DNA of 64,000 nt from Pseudobutyrivibrio sp. (GCA_017557435.1 JAFYYR010000029.1:124001-188000); one strand, 5' to 3'. Shown: positions 10,633 through 20,070, counted from the first letter of the stretch. The notes: a model not told the origin generated them from the letters alone. Program-made: numbers and translations.

Positions 10633-11319
10633 ATGGAATCGATTTTATCAACTTTGGTGTCAACTAGCACATCGACTATTACAACAACAGAAGCTTTATT
10701 TTATGGAATGGGGGCTGCTGTTTTAGGTTTTATTATTTCACTTACATATATAAAAACAGGAACTGCATCAAAGAATTTTGCAAGAACACTTATAATTTTG
10801 CCGTTTCTAGTCTGTATGGTAATGCTTGCTGTTAACGGCAATTTCGGAACTAGTCTAGCGGTTGTGGGAGCATTTTCACTTGTTAGATTTAGATCTCTTC
10901 AAGGAAACTCTAGAGATATAGGTTTTATATTTTTTGCAATGACCATTGGAATCATTTGTGCAGTTGGCCAGATGTCTCTAGCCCTAATTGTAACAGCAAT
11001 TATTTGTGTAATTCATTTTGTTTTAAATTGGGTAGGTTATGGTGATAAAGAAGCAGGAGAAAAAGATTTGCGAGTGACCATCCCTGAAAACCTAGACTAT
11101 AGCGATATTTTTGATGATCTTTTTGAAAAATTTACTTTATTCCATAAGCAGATTGCTGTTAAAACAACAAATATGGGTTCTATGTATGAAATAGATTATA
11201 GGATAAAATTAGTAGATGGAGATATTGAAAAGGAATTCCTAGACGAAATTAGAATGAGAAATGGAAATCTTACGGTTGTTTGTGGACGTTGTGATATGAG
11301 TGAAGCAGAGGAACTATAA
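10633..11319 (+). CDS. DUF4956 domain-containing membrane protein
   Basis: It has an N-terminal Ser/Thr-rich stretch, then about four transmembrane segments between residues 20 and 135 with the conserved 'VGAFSLVRFRSLQGNSRDIGFIF' type motif near 75-100, and a soluble C-terminal domain (140-228). This motif and layout identify DUF4956. The function is unknown. Members commonly sit next to VTC-domain genes, as here (22 bases downstream of one), so a shared role in the membrane handling of a polyanion such as polyphosphate is a reasonable inference. Confidence 0.85.
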   Translation: MESILSTLVSTSTSTITTTEALFYGMGAAVLGFIISLTYIKTGTASKNFARTLIILPFLVCMVMLAVNGNFGTSLAVVGAFSLVRFRSLQGNSRDIGFIFFAMTIGIICAVGQMSLALIVTAIICVIHFVLNWVGYGDKEAGEKDLRVTIPENLDYSDIFDDLFEKFTLFHKQIAVKTTNMGSMYEIDYRIKLVDGDIEKEFLDEIRMRNGNLTVVCGRCDMSEAEEL

Positions 11320-11321
11320 TT

Positions 11322-12770
11322 ATGAGAAATAAATTTTTGATAAGTGCCATATGTCTTGTCGTTATAACAGCTGTTGTTGGCTGCGCATCTTTCAGTGAGG
11401 GAAAAACTGATATAGTTGCTTCGGAGAATTCCAATGATGATGAACTTACAGTAAAGACTGATTGGAACCAAATGGCATCCATTACTTTTTCAGAAGATGC
11501 TTTGACTATAGATGGAAGTGGATGTAGTAATGAAGATGGGATTATATATATTACAGAAGGTGGTGCCTACACACTGCAAGGTACATCAAGCAGTTCTTCA
11601 GTAGTTGTAAACACTGATGAAAACGTAAAACTTATATTAAATGGTGTGGATTTACAAAGTGTAGATGGGCCTGTAATATATGGTGCTCAGGTGAAAAATC
11701 TATATATAGAATTGGCAGATGGTTCAATTAATACCTTGACTGATTCTAATGAGTACGCCACTGATTCTTCCACAGGTGAGGAGATTGGTAAAGGCGTTAT
11801 TTCCTGTGAGGATGACATTATCATCATAGGGGAGGGAACACTTAATATTAATGGGAATCATAAGCATGGTATTTCTTCTGATGATAAGTTATATGTAGAA
11901 TCAGGTAATATTAATGTAGTTACTGAGGGGACAGACGGGTTTAGTGCAAATGATTTGATATGTATTGATGGTGGCACTATTGTCATAGAGGCAGTTAGTG
12001 ATGTTATGGAAAGTGATGGTGTTTTACAGATAAATGGCGGTGAACTTACAGCAAAGAGCAATGATGAGGGCTTAGAAGCTAAGGACAGCATTTATATCAA
12101 TGGTGGAATAATTGATATCTCTGTTTTAGATGACGGATTGAATGCTACTAATTATATTGAAATAAATGACGGAGATTTAAGTATTACTTGTGAAACTGGT
12201 GATGGTATTGACTGTAATGGTGGTGTAGATGGTTGCATTACAATAAACGGTGGAAATATTTATGTTCAAGGCGGAAAGGAACCTGAAGGTGGTATTGATG
12301 CTGATAATTCTAGTGTAATTATAAATGGTGGCGAAGTGATTGCTATTGGAGCAGTTAACAGTCCTATTTCAGAAGAAAGTGGGCAGGTTTCTATAGTGTA
12401 CGGCAGTTTTGACGCCGACCAGTCAATAACAATAACAGATGAGAATGGAAATCAGGTTTTCGAATATACCCCAGCTATATCAGGTTCAACTATGATTATT
12501 TCATCAAATACATTTGAGATAGGAAAGACTTATAAGATTATTTCTGGTGATAATGAAATATCTGTTACAGCAGAAACTACCGTGGTGGAAGCAGGCGGCT
12601 CAGCCCAAGGTATGGGTGGTCATGATGGCCCTGGTGGACAATTACAAAAGCCAGATGGAGATTTACCTTTCGTAGACATGCCAGATGATTTTGCCCCAGG
12701 GCAGATGAATCCTGAACAGAGGCCACAGGGGCCTATTGATGATATGGAAAATCAATATAAGGACAACTAA
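11322..12770 (+). CDS. Lipoprotein with carbohydrate-binding/right-handed beta-helix repeats (DUF4353-like)
   Basis: This is an exported lipoprotein: a hydrophobic signal ends in the lipobox 'AVVGC' with lipidated Cys21. From about residue 60 to 380 it is built of repeated turns of the type 'I.INGG.I.I' / 'KDSIYINGGIIDIS' with regular Asn-Gly-Gly corners, typical of a parallel beta-helix and of the DUF4353 carbohydrate-binding domain. The C-terminus (about 420-482) is a Gly/Pro/Gln-rich disordered tail. It starts 2 bases after the DUF4956 stop and so belongs to the VTC cluster; in related clusters this slot is filled by CotH-like or DUF4353 proteins. The ligand is unknown. Confidence 0.8.
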   Translation: MRNKFLISAICLVVITAVVGCASFSEGKTDIVASENSNDDELTVKTDWNQMASITFSEDALTIDGSGCSNEDGIIYITEGGAYTLQGTSSSSSVVVNTDENVKLILNGVDLQSVDGPVIYGAQVKNLYIELADGSINTLTDSNEYATDSSTGEEIGKGVISCEDDIIIIGEGTLNINGNHKHGISSDDKLYVESGNINVVTEGTDGFSANDLICIDGGTIVIEAVSDVMESDGVLQINGGELTAKSNDEGLEAKDSIYINGGIIDISVLDDGLNATNYIEINDGDLSITCETGDGIDCNGGVDGCITINGGNIYVQGGKEPEGGIDADNSSVIINGGEVIAIGAVNSPISEESGQVSIVYGSFDADQSITITDENGNQVFEYTPAISGSTMIISSNTFEIGKTYKIISGDNEISVTAETTVVEAGGSAQGMGGHDGPGGQLQKPDGDLPFVDMPDDFAPGQMNPEQRPQGPIDDMENQYKDN

Positions 12771-12787
12771 TAATTGGGCCTTGAGAC

Positions 12788-12841
12788 TTGAAAAAATTTA
12801 ATTTTGGTATAGAATTATTTAGGACTGCAAATAGCAGTCCT
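12788..12841 (+). promoter_or_regulatory. Candidate promoter and start-site hairpin upstream of gltX
   Basis: TTGAAA (12788-12793) and TAGAAT (12810-12815) are 16 bases apart. Immediately after, AGGACTGC (12821-12828) pairs with GCAGTCCT (12834-12841). The hairpin lacks a real T run, so it is either a weak terminator for the upstream lipoprotein gene or a 5'-end hairpin of the gltX mRNA. Confidence 0.4.
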
Positions 12842-12880
12842 AATTCTTGTATACAATAATATTTATGAGAGGAAATATAA

Positions 12881-14329
12881 ATGAGTAAAGTAAGAACACG
12901 TTTTGCACCATCGCCAACTGGTCGTATGCATGTAGGTAATCTTCGTACAGCTCTTTATGCTTTTTTAGTTGCTAAGCATGAGGGAGGAGATTTCCTTCTT
13001 AGAATTGAGGATACAGACCAGGAGAGACAGGTAGAGGGTGCTGTGGAGATTATCTATAGAACACTTGCTGCTACTGGCCTTGTTCATGACGAGGGTCCAG
13101 ACAAGGACAAGGGTGTAGGCCCATATGTACAGTCTGAGCGTCAGGCACAGGGAATCTACCTTGAGTATGCTAAGAAGCTTATTGAAAAGGGGGAGGCATA
13201 CTATTGTTTTTGTGATGATGAGCGCCTCGCAGAGTGTAAGCAGGTTATCGGTGACAAGGAAATTCATATTTATGACAAGCACTGCCTTAACCTTTCAAAG
13301 GAAGAGGTAGAGGCTAATCTTGCTGCTGGGAAGCCTTATGTTATCAGACAGAACAATCCACGTACTGGCACAACTACATTTGTAGATGAGCTTTACGGAG
13401 AGATTACAGTTGATAACTCAGAGCTTGATGATATGATTCTTATCAAGTCTGATGGATATCCAACATACAATTTCGCCAATGTAGTAGATGATCACCTTAT
13501 GGGAATTACTCATGTTGTTCGTGGTAATGAGTACATTTCTTCTTCACCAAAGTACAATCGTCTTTACGAGGCATTTGGTTGGGAAGTTCCAAAATACATT
13601 CACTGCCCACTTATTACAAATGAGGAGCATCAGAAGCTTTCTAAGCGTTCAGGACATTCTTCATACGAGGATTTAATTGAGCAGGGATTTTTAACAGAGG
13701 CAGTTGTTAACTTCGTAGCCCTCCTTGGTTGGTCTCCAGAGAATGACAATGAGATTTTCTCATTAGATGAGCTTATTAAGGAATTTGATTATCATCGTAT
13801 TTCAAAGTCACCTGCAGTATTTGATATTACAAAGCTTAAGTGGATGAACGGCGAGTACATGAAGGCTATGGACTTTGACAAGTTCTATGAGATGGCTGAG
13901 CCATACCTTAAGGAATATATCAAGGGCGACTACGATCTTAAAAAGATTGCAAAGATGGTACAGACTCGTATTGAGATTTTCCCAGACATCAAGGATCATG
14001 TTGATTTCTTTGATGCAGTACCAGAGTATGACAGCTCAATGTATACTCACAAGAAGATGAAGACTAATGAGGAATCATCACTTGCAGTTCTTAAGGAGCT
14101 GCTCCCAGTTCTTGAGGCTCAGGATGATTACTCTAATGATGCTTTATATGCACTTCTTTCTGGATTTGCTACAGAGCATGAATATAAAAATGGATACGTA
14201 CTCTGGCCAGTTCGTACAGCTGTATCTGGTAAGCAGATGACACCTGGTGGAGCTACAGAGCTTATGGAGATTCTTGGTAAGGAAGAATCTATCAAGCGTA
14301 TCAAGGCGGCAATAGAAAAATTATCATAA
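12881..14329 (+). CDS. gltX: Glutamate--tRNA ligase
   Basis: This class Ic synthetase charges tRNA-Glu. The HIGH-type motif is H17-V-G-N20 after 'FAPSPTGRM', and the KMSKS-type loop is K252-L-S-K-R256. Domains: Rossmann catalytic core with a connective insertion (1-320), then the helical anticodon-binding region. Length 482 aa is normal for bacterial GluRS. Whether it is discriminating or also charges tRNA-Gln cannot be told here. There is no T-box leader upstream. It is followed at 48 bases by the UvrD-like gene. Confidence 0.97.
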   Translation: MSKVRTRFAPSPTGRMHVGNLRTALYAFLVAKHEGGDFLLRIEDTDQERQVEGAVEIIYRTLAATGLVHDEGPDKDKGVGPYVQSERQAQGIYLEYAKKLIEKGEAYYCFCDDERLAECKQVIGDKEIHIYDKHCLNLSKEEVEANLAAGKPYVIRQNNPRTGTTTFVDELYGEITVDNSELDDMILIKSDGYPTYNFANVVDDHLMGITHVVRGNEYISSSPKYNRLYEAFGWEVPKYIHCPLITNEEHQKLSKRSGHSSYEDLIEQGFLTEAVVNFVALLGWSPENDNEIFSLDELIKEFDYHRISKSPAVFDITKLKWMNGEYMKAMDFDKFYEMAEPYLKEYIKGDYDLKKIAKMVQTRIEIFPDIKDHVDFFDAVPEYDSSMYTHKKMKTNEESSLAVLKELLPVLEAQDDYSNDALYALLSGFATEHEYKNGYVLWPVRTAVSGKQMTPGGATELMEILGKEESIKRIKAAIEKLS

Positions 14330-14377
14330 ATATAGGGTTGGGGAACCCAGAATACATATAGGCGAGTTAGGAGGATT

Positions 14378-16183
14378 ATGGACTTTAATGACTCGCAAAT
14401 TATGGCAATCAGCCACAAGGAAGGGCCATGCCTAGTGGTGGCAGGACCTGGCAGTGGTAAGACTGCTGTTATCACACATCGTGTTAATGAATTGATTAAT
14501 TCTGGAATCCCTGGCAGTGAAATCTTAGTTATTACGTTTACTAAGGCTGCGGCCATTGAAATGAAGGAACGTTTCAACAGGTTATCTGGAAATAATCAGG
14601 TGACCTTTGGGACGTTCCATTCTTTATTTTGGGGGATTTTGCAAAGGGAGTTAGGATACAAAAGTAAGGATATAGTCATGGGCTCCATGAGGTTTCAGAT
14701 ACTGGTGGAGGCCATAAGAATGGCAGGACTAGACCATACCGATTTATCAATTGTCAATTCTATATCTAATGAGGTATCTACCTACAGAAATAAGGGGGAA
14801 AACAAAGCTACATTCATACCAGAGACTATTGATAGAGAGGATTTCTTTAAGGTATATTCATCATTTAAAGCTTTAAAACAAAAGTATAAGGTGGTTGATT
14901 TTGATGATATGTTAAGTATCGCCTATGAGCTTTTTATTAATAAGCCAGAAGTGCTAAATAAATGGCAAAATAGATTTTCATATTTTCTTGTGGATGAAAT
15001 GCAGGATATGAATAATCTGCAATTTGACCTTATGAAGATGCTATCAGAGAGGACAAAAAATATTTTTTGTGTGGGGGATGATGACCAGTCTATTTATGGA
15101 TTTAGAGGGGCTAATCCTAAAATCATGAGTGATTTTGTAAGTAATTACTTGGATTGTAAGCGAATCATTTTAAATTACAACTATAGGAATCCTTCTAATG
15201 TTGTAAAGGATGCTTTGTGCCTAATTGATAAAAATGATACTCGTTTTAAAAAGGATATTATATCTATAAGTGAAGAGGGGGTAATTGTTGCCAAGCAGCT
15301 GACAGATGAGGTTAGGGAGGCTGATTATATTTACGAAACAATCAAATCAAGTATAGCCGGTGGAATACCGCTTGATGAGATTGCAGTTCTTTACAGGAAT
15401 CACATTGATGCCAAATATCTCATTAACAGACTTATGTCAGAAGGGATTCCAATCTACTTAAAAGAGGCTACTACAAATTTCTATTCTCATTTTGTTATTG
15501 AGGATATTGAGGCTTATTTTCAAATTTCTATTGGTAATTCTACAAGGGCAAGACTTCTTAGGATTATTAATAGGCCTAATCGTTTTATACATAGAGCTTC
15601 ATTGGAAAAGGCAAGTAAAGTAGAGGATATATTATATTTTTATAAGGACAATTACAGTGCATATCAGAGGGTTCTCGCTCTCAATTCAGACATTCTTTTG
15701 ATTTCTAGAATGTCCCCTTATGCTGCAATTAATTACATTAGAAATGTAATGGGGTATGATAACTTTCTAAAGGAAGAGGCAGTAAAAAACGGTGCTTCAT
15801 TTGAAGAGTATTTTGATGTTATAAACTTTCTCTTAGAAATAATAAAAGATTGTAAGAATATAAAGCAGGCCATCGATAAGCTTAATGTTCTTAGATATAA
15901 GGTAGATTATGAAAATAAGAACAAGCAGGTTGATAAAGCAGGAAAAGTAGGGCTTTATACCCTCCATTCCAGCAAGGGATTAGAGTTTGATACAGTATTT
16001 ATTATGGGGGTAAATGAGGGCGTAATTCCCACTAATAGAGCTGATACAGATGAAGCTATAGAAGGGGAGAGAAGACTGTTTTATGTAGGTATAACACGTA
16101 CAAAAAGAGCTCTTTATCTTACATATACAAATAAAAAGAATCGGGAAAAGTCCCGATTCTTAAGTGAAATGTCTATTGATTAA
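14378..16183 (+). CDS. UvrD/REP-type ATP-dependent DNA helicase (short form)
   Basis: This is a superfamily 1 3'-5' helicase. Motifs in order: Q motif 'NDSQIMAI', Walker A 'GPGSGKT' at 23-29, motif Ia 'VITFTKAAAIEMKER', Walker B as 'FLVDEMQDMNN' (DEMQ instead of DEAQ), motif III 'VGDDDQSIYGFRGA', motif IV region 'LNYNYRNP', motif V 'LYTLHSSKGLEFDTVFI' and motif VI 'EERRLFYVGITRTKRALYL' type. At 601 aa it is shorter than UvrD/PcrA (about 720-750) and ends soon after motif VI, without the RNA-polymerase-binding C-terminal tail. Its last ~50 bases also encode a terminator for the opposite strand. Confidence 0.9.
   Translation: MDFNDSQIMAISHKEGPCLVVAGPGSGKTAVITHRVNELINSGIPGSEILVITFTKAAAIEMKERFNRLSGNNQVTFGTFHSLFWGILQRELGYKSKDIVMGSMRFQILVEAIRMAGLDHTDLSIVNSISNEVSTYRNKGENKATFIPETIDREDFFKVYSSFKALKQKYKVVDFDDMLSIAYELFINKPEVLNKWQNRFSYFLVDEMQDMNNLQFDLMKMLSERTKNIFCVGDDDQSIYGFRGANPKIMSDFVSNYLDCKRIILNYNYRNPSNVVKDALCLIDKNDTRFKKDIISISEEGVIVAKQLTDEVREADYIYETIKSSIAGGIPLDEIAVLYRNHIDAKYLINRLMSEGIPIYLKEATTNFYSHFVIEDIEAYFQISIGNSTRARLLRIINRPNRFIHRASLEKASKVEDILYFYKDNYSAYQRVLALNSDILLISRMSPYAAINYIRNVMGYDNFLKEEAVKNGASFEEYFDVINFLLEIIKDCKNIKQAIDKLNVLRYKVDYENKNKQVDKAGKVGLYTLHSSKGLEFDTVFIMGVNEGVIPTNRADTDEAIEGERRLFYVGITRTKRALYLTYTNKKNREKSRFLSEMSID
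16131..16161 (-). terminator. Minus-strand terminator lying inside the 3' end of the helicase gene
   Basis: AAGAATCGGG (16136-16145) pairs with CCCGATTCTT (16152-16161) over 10 bp around a 6-base loop. The A run at 16133-16137 becomes a U tract on the minus strand, so the hairpin terminates the DUF1292 gene, whose stop lies 19 bases upstream in that direction. Confidence 0.75.
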
Positions 16184-16488
16184 TCCTCAATTTCCTCTTC
16201 TAAAATTTCATCAAATTTCTTAGAAACAGCCTCATATTCCTCATCTGAAAGAATATTCTCCAGTGATGGAGCCCCTGTCTCGTCCTCGAAATATCTGTAG
16301 ATATATACTTCGCCTTCTGCATTTGGCTCGCCCTTATCATCAAGAGGAATAAGTACGATGTAGTCCTGATCGTTAACTTCAAATATAGTAATAATTTCAC
16401 ATGTAACTTCAGAACCATCATCTAAATTAAGAGTAACGACTACATCGTCATCTTCATTATCAATAGGAAAAACCTGATTTTCGTCCAT
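16180..16488 (-). CDS. DUF1292 domain-containing protein
   Basis: This is a small acidic protein of 102 aa, of the DUF1292 family (YrzB-like) common in Firmicutes. The family has no established function. The conserved core 'ITIFEVNDQDYIVLIPLDD' sits near residues 30-48, then 'EVYIYRYFED' and an acidic C-terminus. The ATG at 16488 follows GAAGGAG at the right distance; a TTG at 16503 would overlap that RBS. The gene is convergent with the helicase gene and overlaps its last 4 bases. Confidence 0.88.
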   Translation of the reverse strand: MDENQVFPIDNEDDDVVVTLNLDDGSEVTCEIITIFEVNDQDYIVLIPLDDKGEPNAEGEVYIYRYFEDETGAPSLENILSDEEYEAVSKKFDEILEEEIED

Positions 16489-16515
16489 TTTATACTCCTT
16501 CAATTAATATATTAT

Positions 16516-16544
16516 TTGTTTAAGGCATGCCCTTATGATATAAT
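16516..16544 (+). promoter_or_regulatory. Candidate sigma-A promoter for the GH13-like gene
   Basis: TTGTTT (16516-16521) and TATAAT (16539-16544) are exactly 17 bases apart. A near-palindrome, AAGGCATGCCCTT (16522-16534), fills the spacer and could be an operator. The transcript would have a leader of about 70 bases before the ATG at 16620. Confidence 0.5.
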
Positions 16545-16619
16545 TCATTAGGTTTTATGTCTAGTATTTTAGAGAATTTATATATATAAATACACTTATT
16601 TTTGGAAGTGGGGACTGAA

Positions 16620-18479
16620 ATGAAGGTAAACAAGGGAGATTTTGGTGAATACGGGCCTAGAGTAAGCGGTAAAGACTCGGTTATCTTTACTTTTACTGTT
16701 GAGCCATCAGCCAAGACTGTAGGGATTATATTATTCGATAAAAAGAATAAAAAGCAGCTTTTTGATGTTGAATTATCCAGAGATTATTCTGTGGGTAGAG
16801 TTTATTCTGCTGAGATTTCAGGAATTAATCCAGATGAGATTTGTTACCTTCTTAAGGAAGATAAGAGGACATATGTCGATAGTTATGCTACCTCTGTTGT
16901 TGGACGAGATAATTGGAGCGATGTAGATAACAGAAAGAAGTCTAAATTTGCCGTTTATTCAGGCATTTCCCATATTGAAAAGCCATGGAAGGATGAGGCA
17001 GTTGATATAGCTCCATCGGACATGGTTTTATACAAGCTTCATATGAGAGGATTTACCGCTGGATTTGGTATGTCTGATGCTAAAATAGGCAATTTTAAGG
17101 GCTTACTATCAAAGCTTAACTACCTTACCAAGCTTGGAGTCACAAGCGTAGAGATAATGCCTCTTTACGATTTTGAGGAGCTTTTTATTGAAAATAAGGT
17201 GCTTATTTCTAAAAGAGGTGAGATGGTGCCTACTCCTGAGTACACCGGTAAGACTAATTACTGGGGTTTTGGTATAGCTAATTATTTTGCACCTAAGGCA
17301 TCATATTTCGGAGGAGAGACCAATGCTGTAGCAGGTCTTAGAAGCATGATTTCTACCATGCATTCTAAGGGACTTGAGGTGATTATGGAGATGTCATTTG
17401 CCCTGGAAGTGACAGATGATTACATCATCGATTGCCTTAATTACTATGTTAAATATTTCCATGTGGATGGTTTTCATATTGTTGGTTGTACAGCACCTAT
17501 TGAGCGTATTGCTGCAGAGCCATACCTTGCTGATACCAAGATATTCTACGAGTATATTCCAGAGGAGATTTTATGTAAGGAACACGGTAAAAAGCACCTG
17601 TTTATTTACAATGATTCCTTTATGAATGTTACACGCCAGATTCAGAATCATATGAATGGCAGCATGGTTCAATTTGCTAATCATATGAGACGCCAGAATC
17701 AGTCTTACGGTTTTGTAAATTATATGGCTAATGTTAATGGTTTTTCTCTTTGGGATTCATATTCCTATGGTGAAAAACATAATTTAGACAATGGTGAAGA
17801 GAATCGAGACGGCACTAATAATAACTACTCCTTTAACTATGGTATAGAGGGTAAGACCACTAACAAGACTATTAATGCCAATAGATATAGAGAGATGAGA
17901 AATGCTTTCACAGCACTTTTCCTTTCACAGAGTGTTCCACTTCTTGTGGCTGCAGATGAGACAGCAGCTACACACCTTGGCAATAATAATCCATATTGTC
18001 AGGATAACAAGATGGGTTACACTGTCTTTGCTAAGAACAAAAGCAAAAATGCACTTTCTAGCTTTGTATCACAGCTTATAGAGTTCAGAAAGAACCATAA
18101 GTGCATTAGAGGTGAGACACCATTTTTAATGAACGATTATAAGCACTTGGGGCTTCCAGATATGTCATTTCATGGATCAGAGCCATGGATGATGACCATT
18201 GGCGAGGAGCAAAAGGCTCTTGGTGTTTTATATAATGGCGCTTATGCCAAGGAAAAAGAAGAAGTTTTTGTTTGCTATAATTTCCACTATGATTCAGTGG
18301 ATATGGCACTTCCTTTGTTATCACCTGGTAAGCGATGGCGTCTTTGTTTTAATACAGCTGAATATGATGACAAGAGCGATTTTAAGCCAAAGCCTATTAA
18401 TAATCAGCAATCACTTAGTGTCCCTGGCAACTCTATAAGTGTGCTTGTGGGAATTAAGGTAGAAAAGAAAGAGAAATAG
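16620..18479 (+). CDS. GlgX/isoamylase-like GH13 protein with lost catalytic residues (probable pseudoenzyme)
   Basis: The overall sequence follows glycogen-debranching enzymes of family GH13: an N-terminal beta-sandwich (about 1-110), 'YKLHMRGFT' near 140, 'LGVTSVEIMPLYDF' near 180, the GlgX-like block 'EKHNLDNGEENRDGTNNNYS' near 385, and 'HLGNNNPYCQDN' near 450. Key positions differ. The region II nucleophile motif GFRFD reads G284-F-H-I-V288, so the Asp is Val and the Arg is His. The conserved HD of region IV (normally 'CHDGF') reads V372-N373-G-F. A Glu remains in 'FYEYIPEE'. A glucan-binding or regulatory role is inferred. The ATG at 16620 has a GGGG-type RBS; a TTG at 16602 is less likely. 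Confidence 0.8.
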   Translation: MKVNKGDFGEYGPRVSGKDSVIFTFTVEPSAKTVGIILFDKKNKKQLFDVELSRDYSVGRVYSAEISGINPDEICYLLKEDKRTYVDSYATSVVGRDNWSDVDNRKKSKFAVYSGISHIEKPWKDEAVDIAPSDMVLYKLHMRGFTAGFGMSDAKIGNFKGLLSKLNYLTKLGVTSVEIMPLYDFEELFIENKVLISKRGEMVPTPEYTGKTNYWGFGIANYFAPKASYFGGETNAVAGLRSMISTMHSKGLEVIMEMSFALEVTDDYIIDCLNYYVKYFHVDGFHIVGCTAPIERIAAEPYLADTKIFYEYIPEEILCKEHGKKHLFIYNDSFMNVTRQIQNHMNGSMVQFANHMRRQNQSYGFVNYMANVNGFSLWDSYSYGEKHNLDNGEENRDGTNNNYSFNYGIEGKTTNKTINANRYREMRNAFTALFLSQSVPLLVAADETAATHLGNNNPYCQDNKMGYTVFAKNKSKNALSSFVSQLIEFRKNHKCIRGETPFLMNDYKHLGLPDMSFHGSEPWMMTIGEEQKALGVLYNGAYAKEKEEVFVCYNFHYDSVDMALPLLSPGKRWRLCFNTAEYDDKSDFKPKPINNQQSLSVPGNSISVLVGIKVEKKEK

Positions 18480-18491
18480 GAGTTTGTTGTT

Positions 18492-19028
18492 TTGAAGGCT
18501 TTACAACATTTTATGACGATAACACGCCACAGACATCAGGTTATGAAACTGTGCTTTGGCGTGGGTTTATATAGACAGGGACTTTTGCATGATTTATCCA
18601 AGTATTCATGGACAGAGTTTTCTGTTGGCGCTAAGTACTTTCAGGGGGATAGGAGCCCTAACGATGCCGAGAGGCAGGATAGAGGCGTATCCTATGCTTG
18701 GTTGCACCACAAGGGTAGAAACAAGCATCATTTAGAATATTGGGTTGACTATGACCCAACACGTCAGAAATTATTAGCTGGTGCTAAGATGCCGGTAAAA
18801 TATGTAGTTGAAATGTATTGTGATAGAGTTGCAGCATGCAAAATTTACCACAAGGATGCATATTCTGATAGTTCAGCCCTTGAGTATTTTGATAAGGGCC
18901 GTAGCAAGGAGCTTATGCATCCAGAATCAGCTGCACTTCTTAGAGATATGCTGTCTTATTTGGCAGAGCATGGCGAGAAGGCTACAAGTTTATATATTCG
19001 CAAAGAGATTTTACATAATAAAAGATAG
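18492..19028 (+). CDS. DUF5662 family protein
   Basis: This 178-aa soluble protein belongs to a family of unknown function found in Firmicutes. Conserved His/Asp positions stand out: 'TRHRHQVMKLCF' near residue 12, 'GLLHDLSKYSWTEF' near 33 and 'AWLHHKGRNKHHLEYW' near 70. The HxxD-like pattern resembles metal-binding HD-type proteins, which is only a suggestion. The start is a TTG at 18492 preceded by AGGAG, 12 bases after the GH13-like gene, so it is probably co-transcribed with that gene and with trpS. Confidence 0.75.
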   Translation: MKALQHFMTITRHRHQVMKLCFGVGLYRQGLLHDLSKYSWTEFSVGAKYFQGDRSPNDAERQDRGVSYAWLHHKGRNKHHLEYWVDYDPTRQKLLAGAKMPVKYVVEMYCDRVAACKIYHKDAYSDSSALEYFDKGRSKELMHPESAALLRDMLSYLAEHGEKATSLYIRKEILHNKR

Positions 19029-19048
19029 GTTTTAGGAGATTAATAGTA

Positions 19049-20056
19049 ATGGAAAAGGAAAGAAAAGTATTATATTCAGGTATGCAGGCCACTGGCAAGC
19101 TTACACTTGGTAATTATATAGGGGCATTAAAAAACTGGGTTAACCTTCATGAGGATTATGATTGCTTTTTTGGAGTAATGGATTTACATTCTCTTACAGT
19201 TCGTCAGAATCCTACAGAGTTTAAGCAAAATGCTAGACGTATCTACACTCAGTATGTAGCTGCAGGTCTTGATCCTAAGAAGAACTGCATTTACTTCCAG
19301 TCCCATGTACCAGCTCATGCAGAGCTTGGATGGGTTTTGGATTGCTTTACATATATGGGCGAGCTTAATCGTATGACTCAGTTCAAGGATAAGTCAGCAA
19401 AGCATGCGGACAATATTAACGCAGGTCTTTTTACATATCCAGCCCTTATGGCAGCTGATATTTTACTTTATCAGGCTGATTTGGTACCAATTGGTGCAGA
19501 CCAGAAGCAACACCTTGAAATTTGCCGTGATGTTGCAGAGCGTTTTAACAATATTTACGGTGATGTATTTACAATTCCAGAGGGATTTTTCCCTAAGGCT
19601 GGAGCACGTATTATGTCACTTGCAGAGCCTACTAAAAAGATGTCTAAATCAGATGAGAATGTTAATGCAACAATTTATCTTATCGATGACAGAGATACTA
19701 TCATTCGTAAGTTTAAGAAGGCTGTTACTGATTCTGAGGCAGAGGTTCGCTACGATATTGAGAACAAGCCAGGTGTATCAAATCTTATGGAGATTTATGG
19801 CGTTGTAACAGACAAGACTATGGATGAGGTTGCAAGAGAGTTTGAAGGCAAGGGCTATGGCGATTTCAAGCTTGCAGTTGGTGAGGCTGTTGCTGATATG
19901 CTTGATCCATTCCATGCTAGATGTGCTGAGCTTGAAAAGGATAAGACATTTATCAATGAGTGTATAAAGGAAAATTCAGAGAAGGCTGCTTATTTTGCTA
20001 ACAAGACACTTCGCAAGGTTCATAAGAAGCTTGGTCTTGTAGAGAGAATTAGATAA
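19049..20056 (+). CDS. trpS: Tryptophan--tRNA ligase
   Basis: This class Ic synthetase charges tRNA-Trp. The HIGH-type signature is in 'GKLTLGNYIGALKNW' near residue 15-25 and the KMSKS loop is exact at 197-201, followed by 'DENVNATIYL'. Length 335 aa is normal for bacterial TrpRS. There is no T-box leader: only 20 bases separate it from the DUF5662 gene, so it depends on upstream transcription. A strong terminator follows. Confidence 0.98.
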   Translation: MEKERKVLYSGMQATGKLTLGNYIGALKNWVNLHEDYDCFFGVMDLHSLTVRQNPTEFKQNARRIYTQYVAAGLDPKKNCIYFQSHVPAHAELGWVLDCFTYMGELNRMTQFKDKSAKHADNINAGLFTYPALMAADILLYQADLVPIGADQKQHLEICRDVAERFNNIYGDVFTIPEGFFPKAGARIMSLAEPTKKMSKSDENVNATIYLIDDRDTIIRKFKKAVTDSEAEVRYDIENKPGVSNLMEIYGVVTDKTMDEVAREFEGKGYGDFKLAVGEAVADMLDPFHARCAELEKDKTFINECIKENSEKAAYFANKTLRKVHKKLGLVERIR

Positions 20057-20070
20057 TTTAGTATTTACAT

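Noticed and set aside
12771-12880. T-box riboswitch upstream of gltX or trpS
   Set aside because: No T-box sequence or specifier stem-loop is visible. The trpS gap (19029-19048) is only 20 bases.
14334-14348. GGGTT-GGGG-AACCC hairpin after gltX as a terminator
   Set aside because: The stem is 5 bp with no T run, too weak to call.
16036-18479. GH13-like gene as a decaying pseudogene
   Set aside because: The frame is intact over 619 codons, with a promoter, an RBS and well-kept non-catalytic blocks. Loss of catalysis looks selective, not degenerative.
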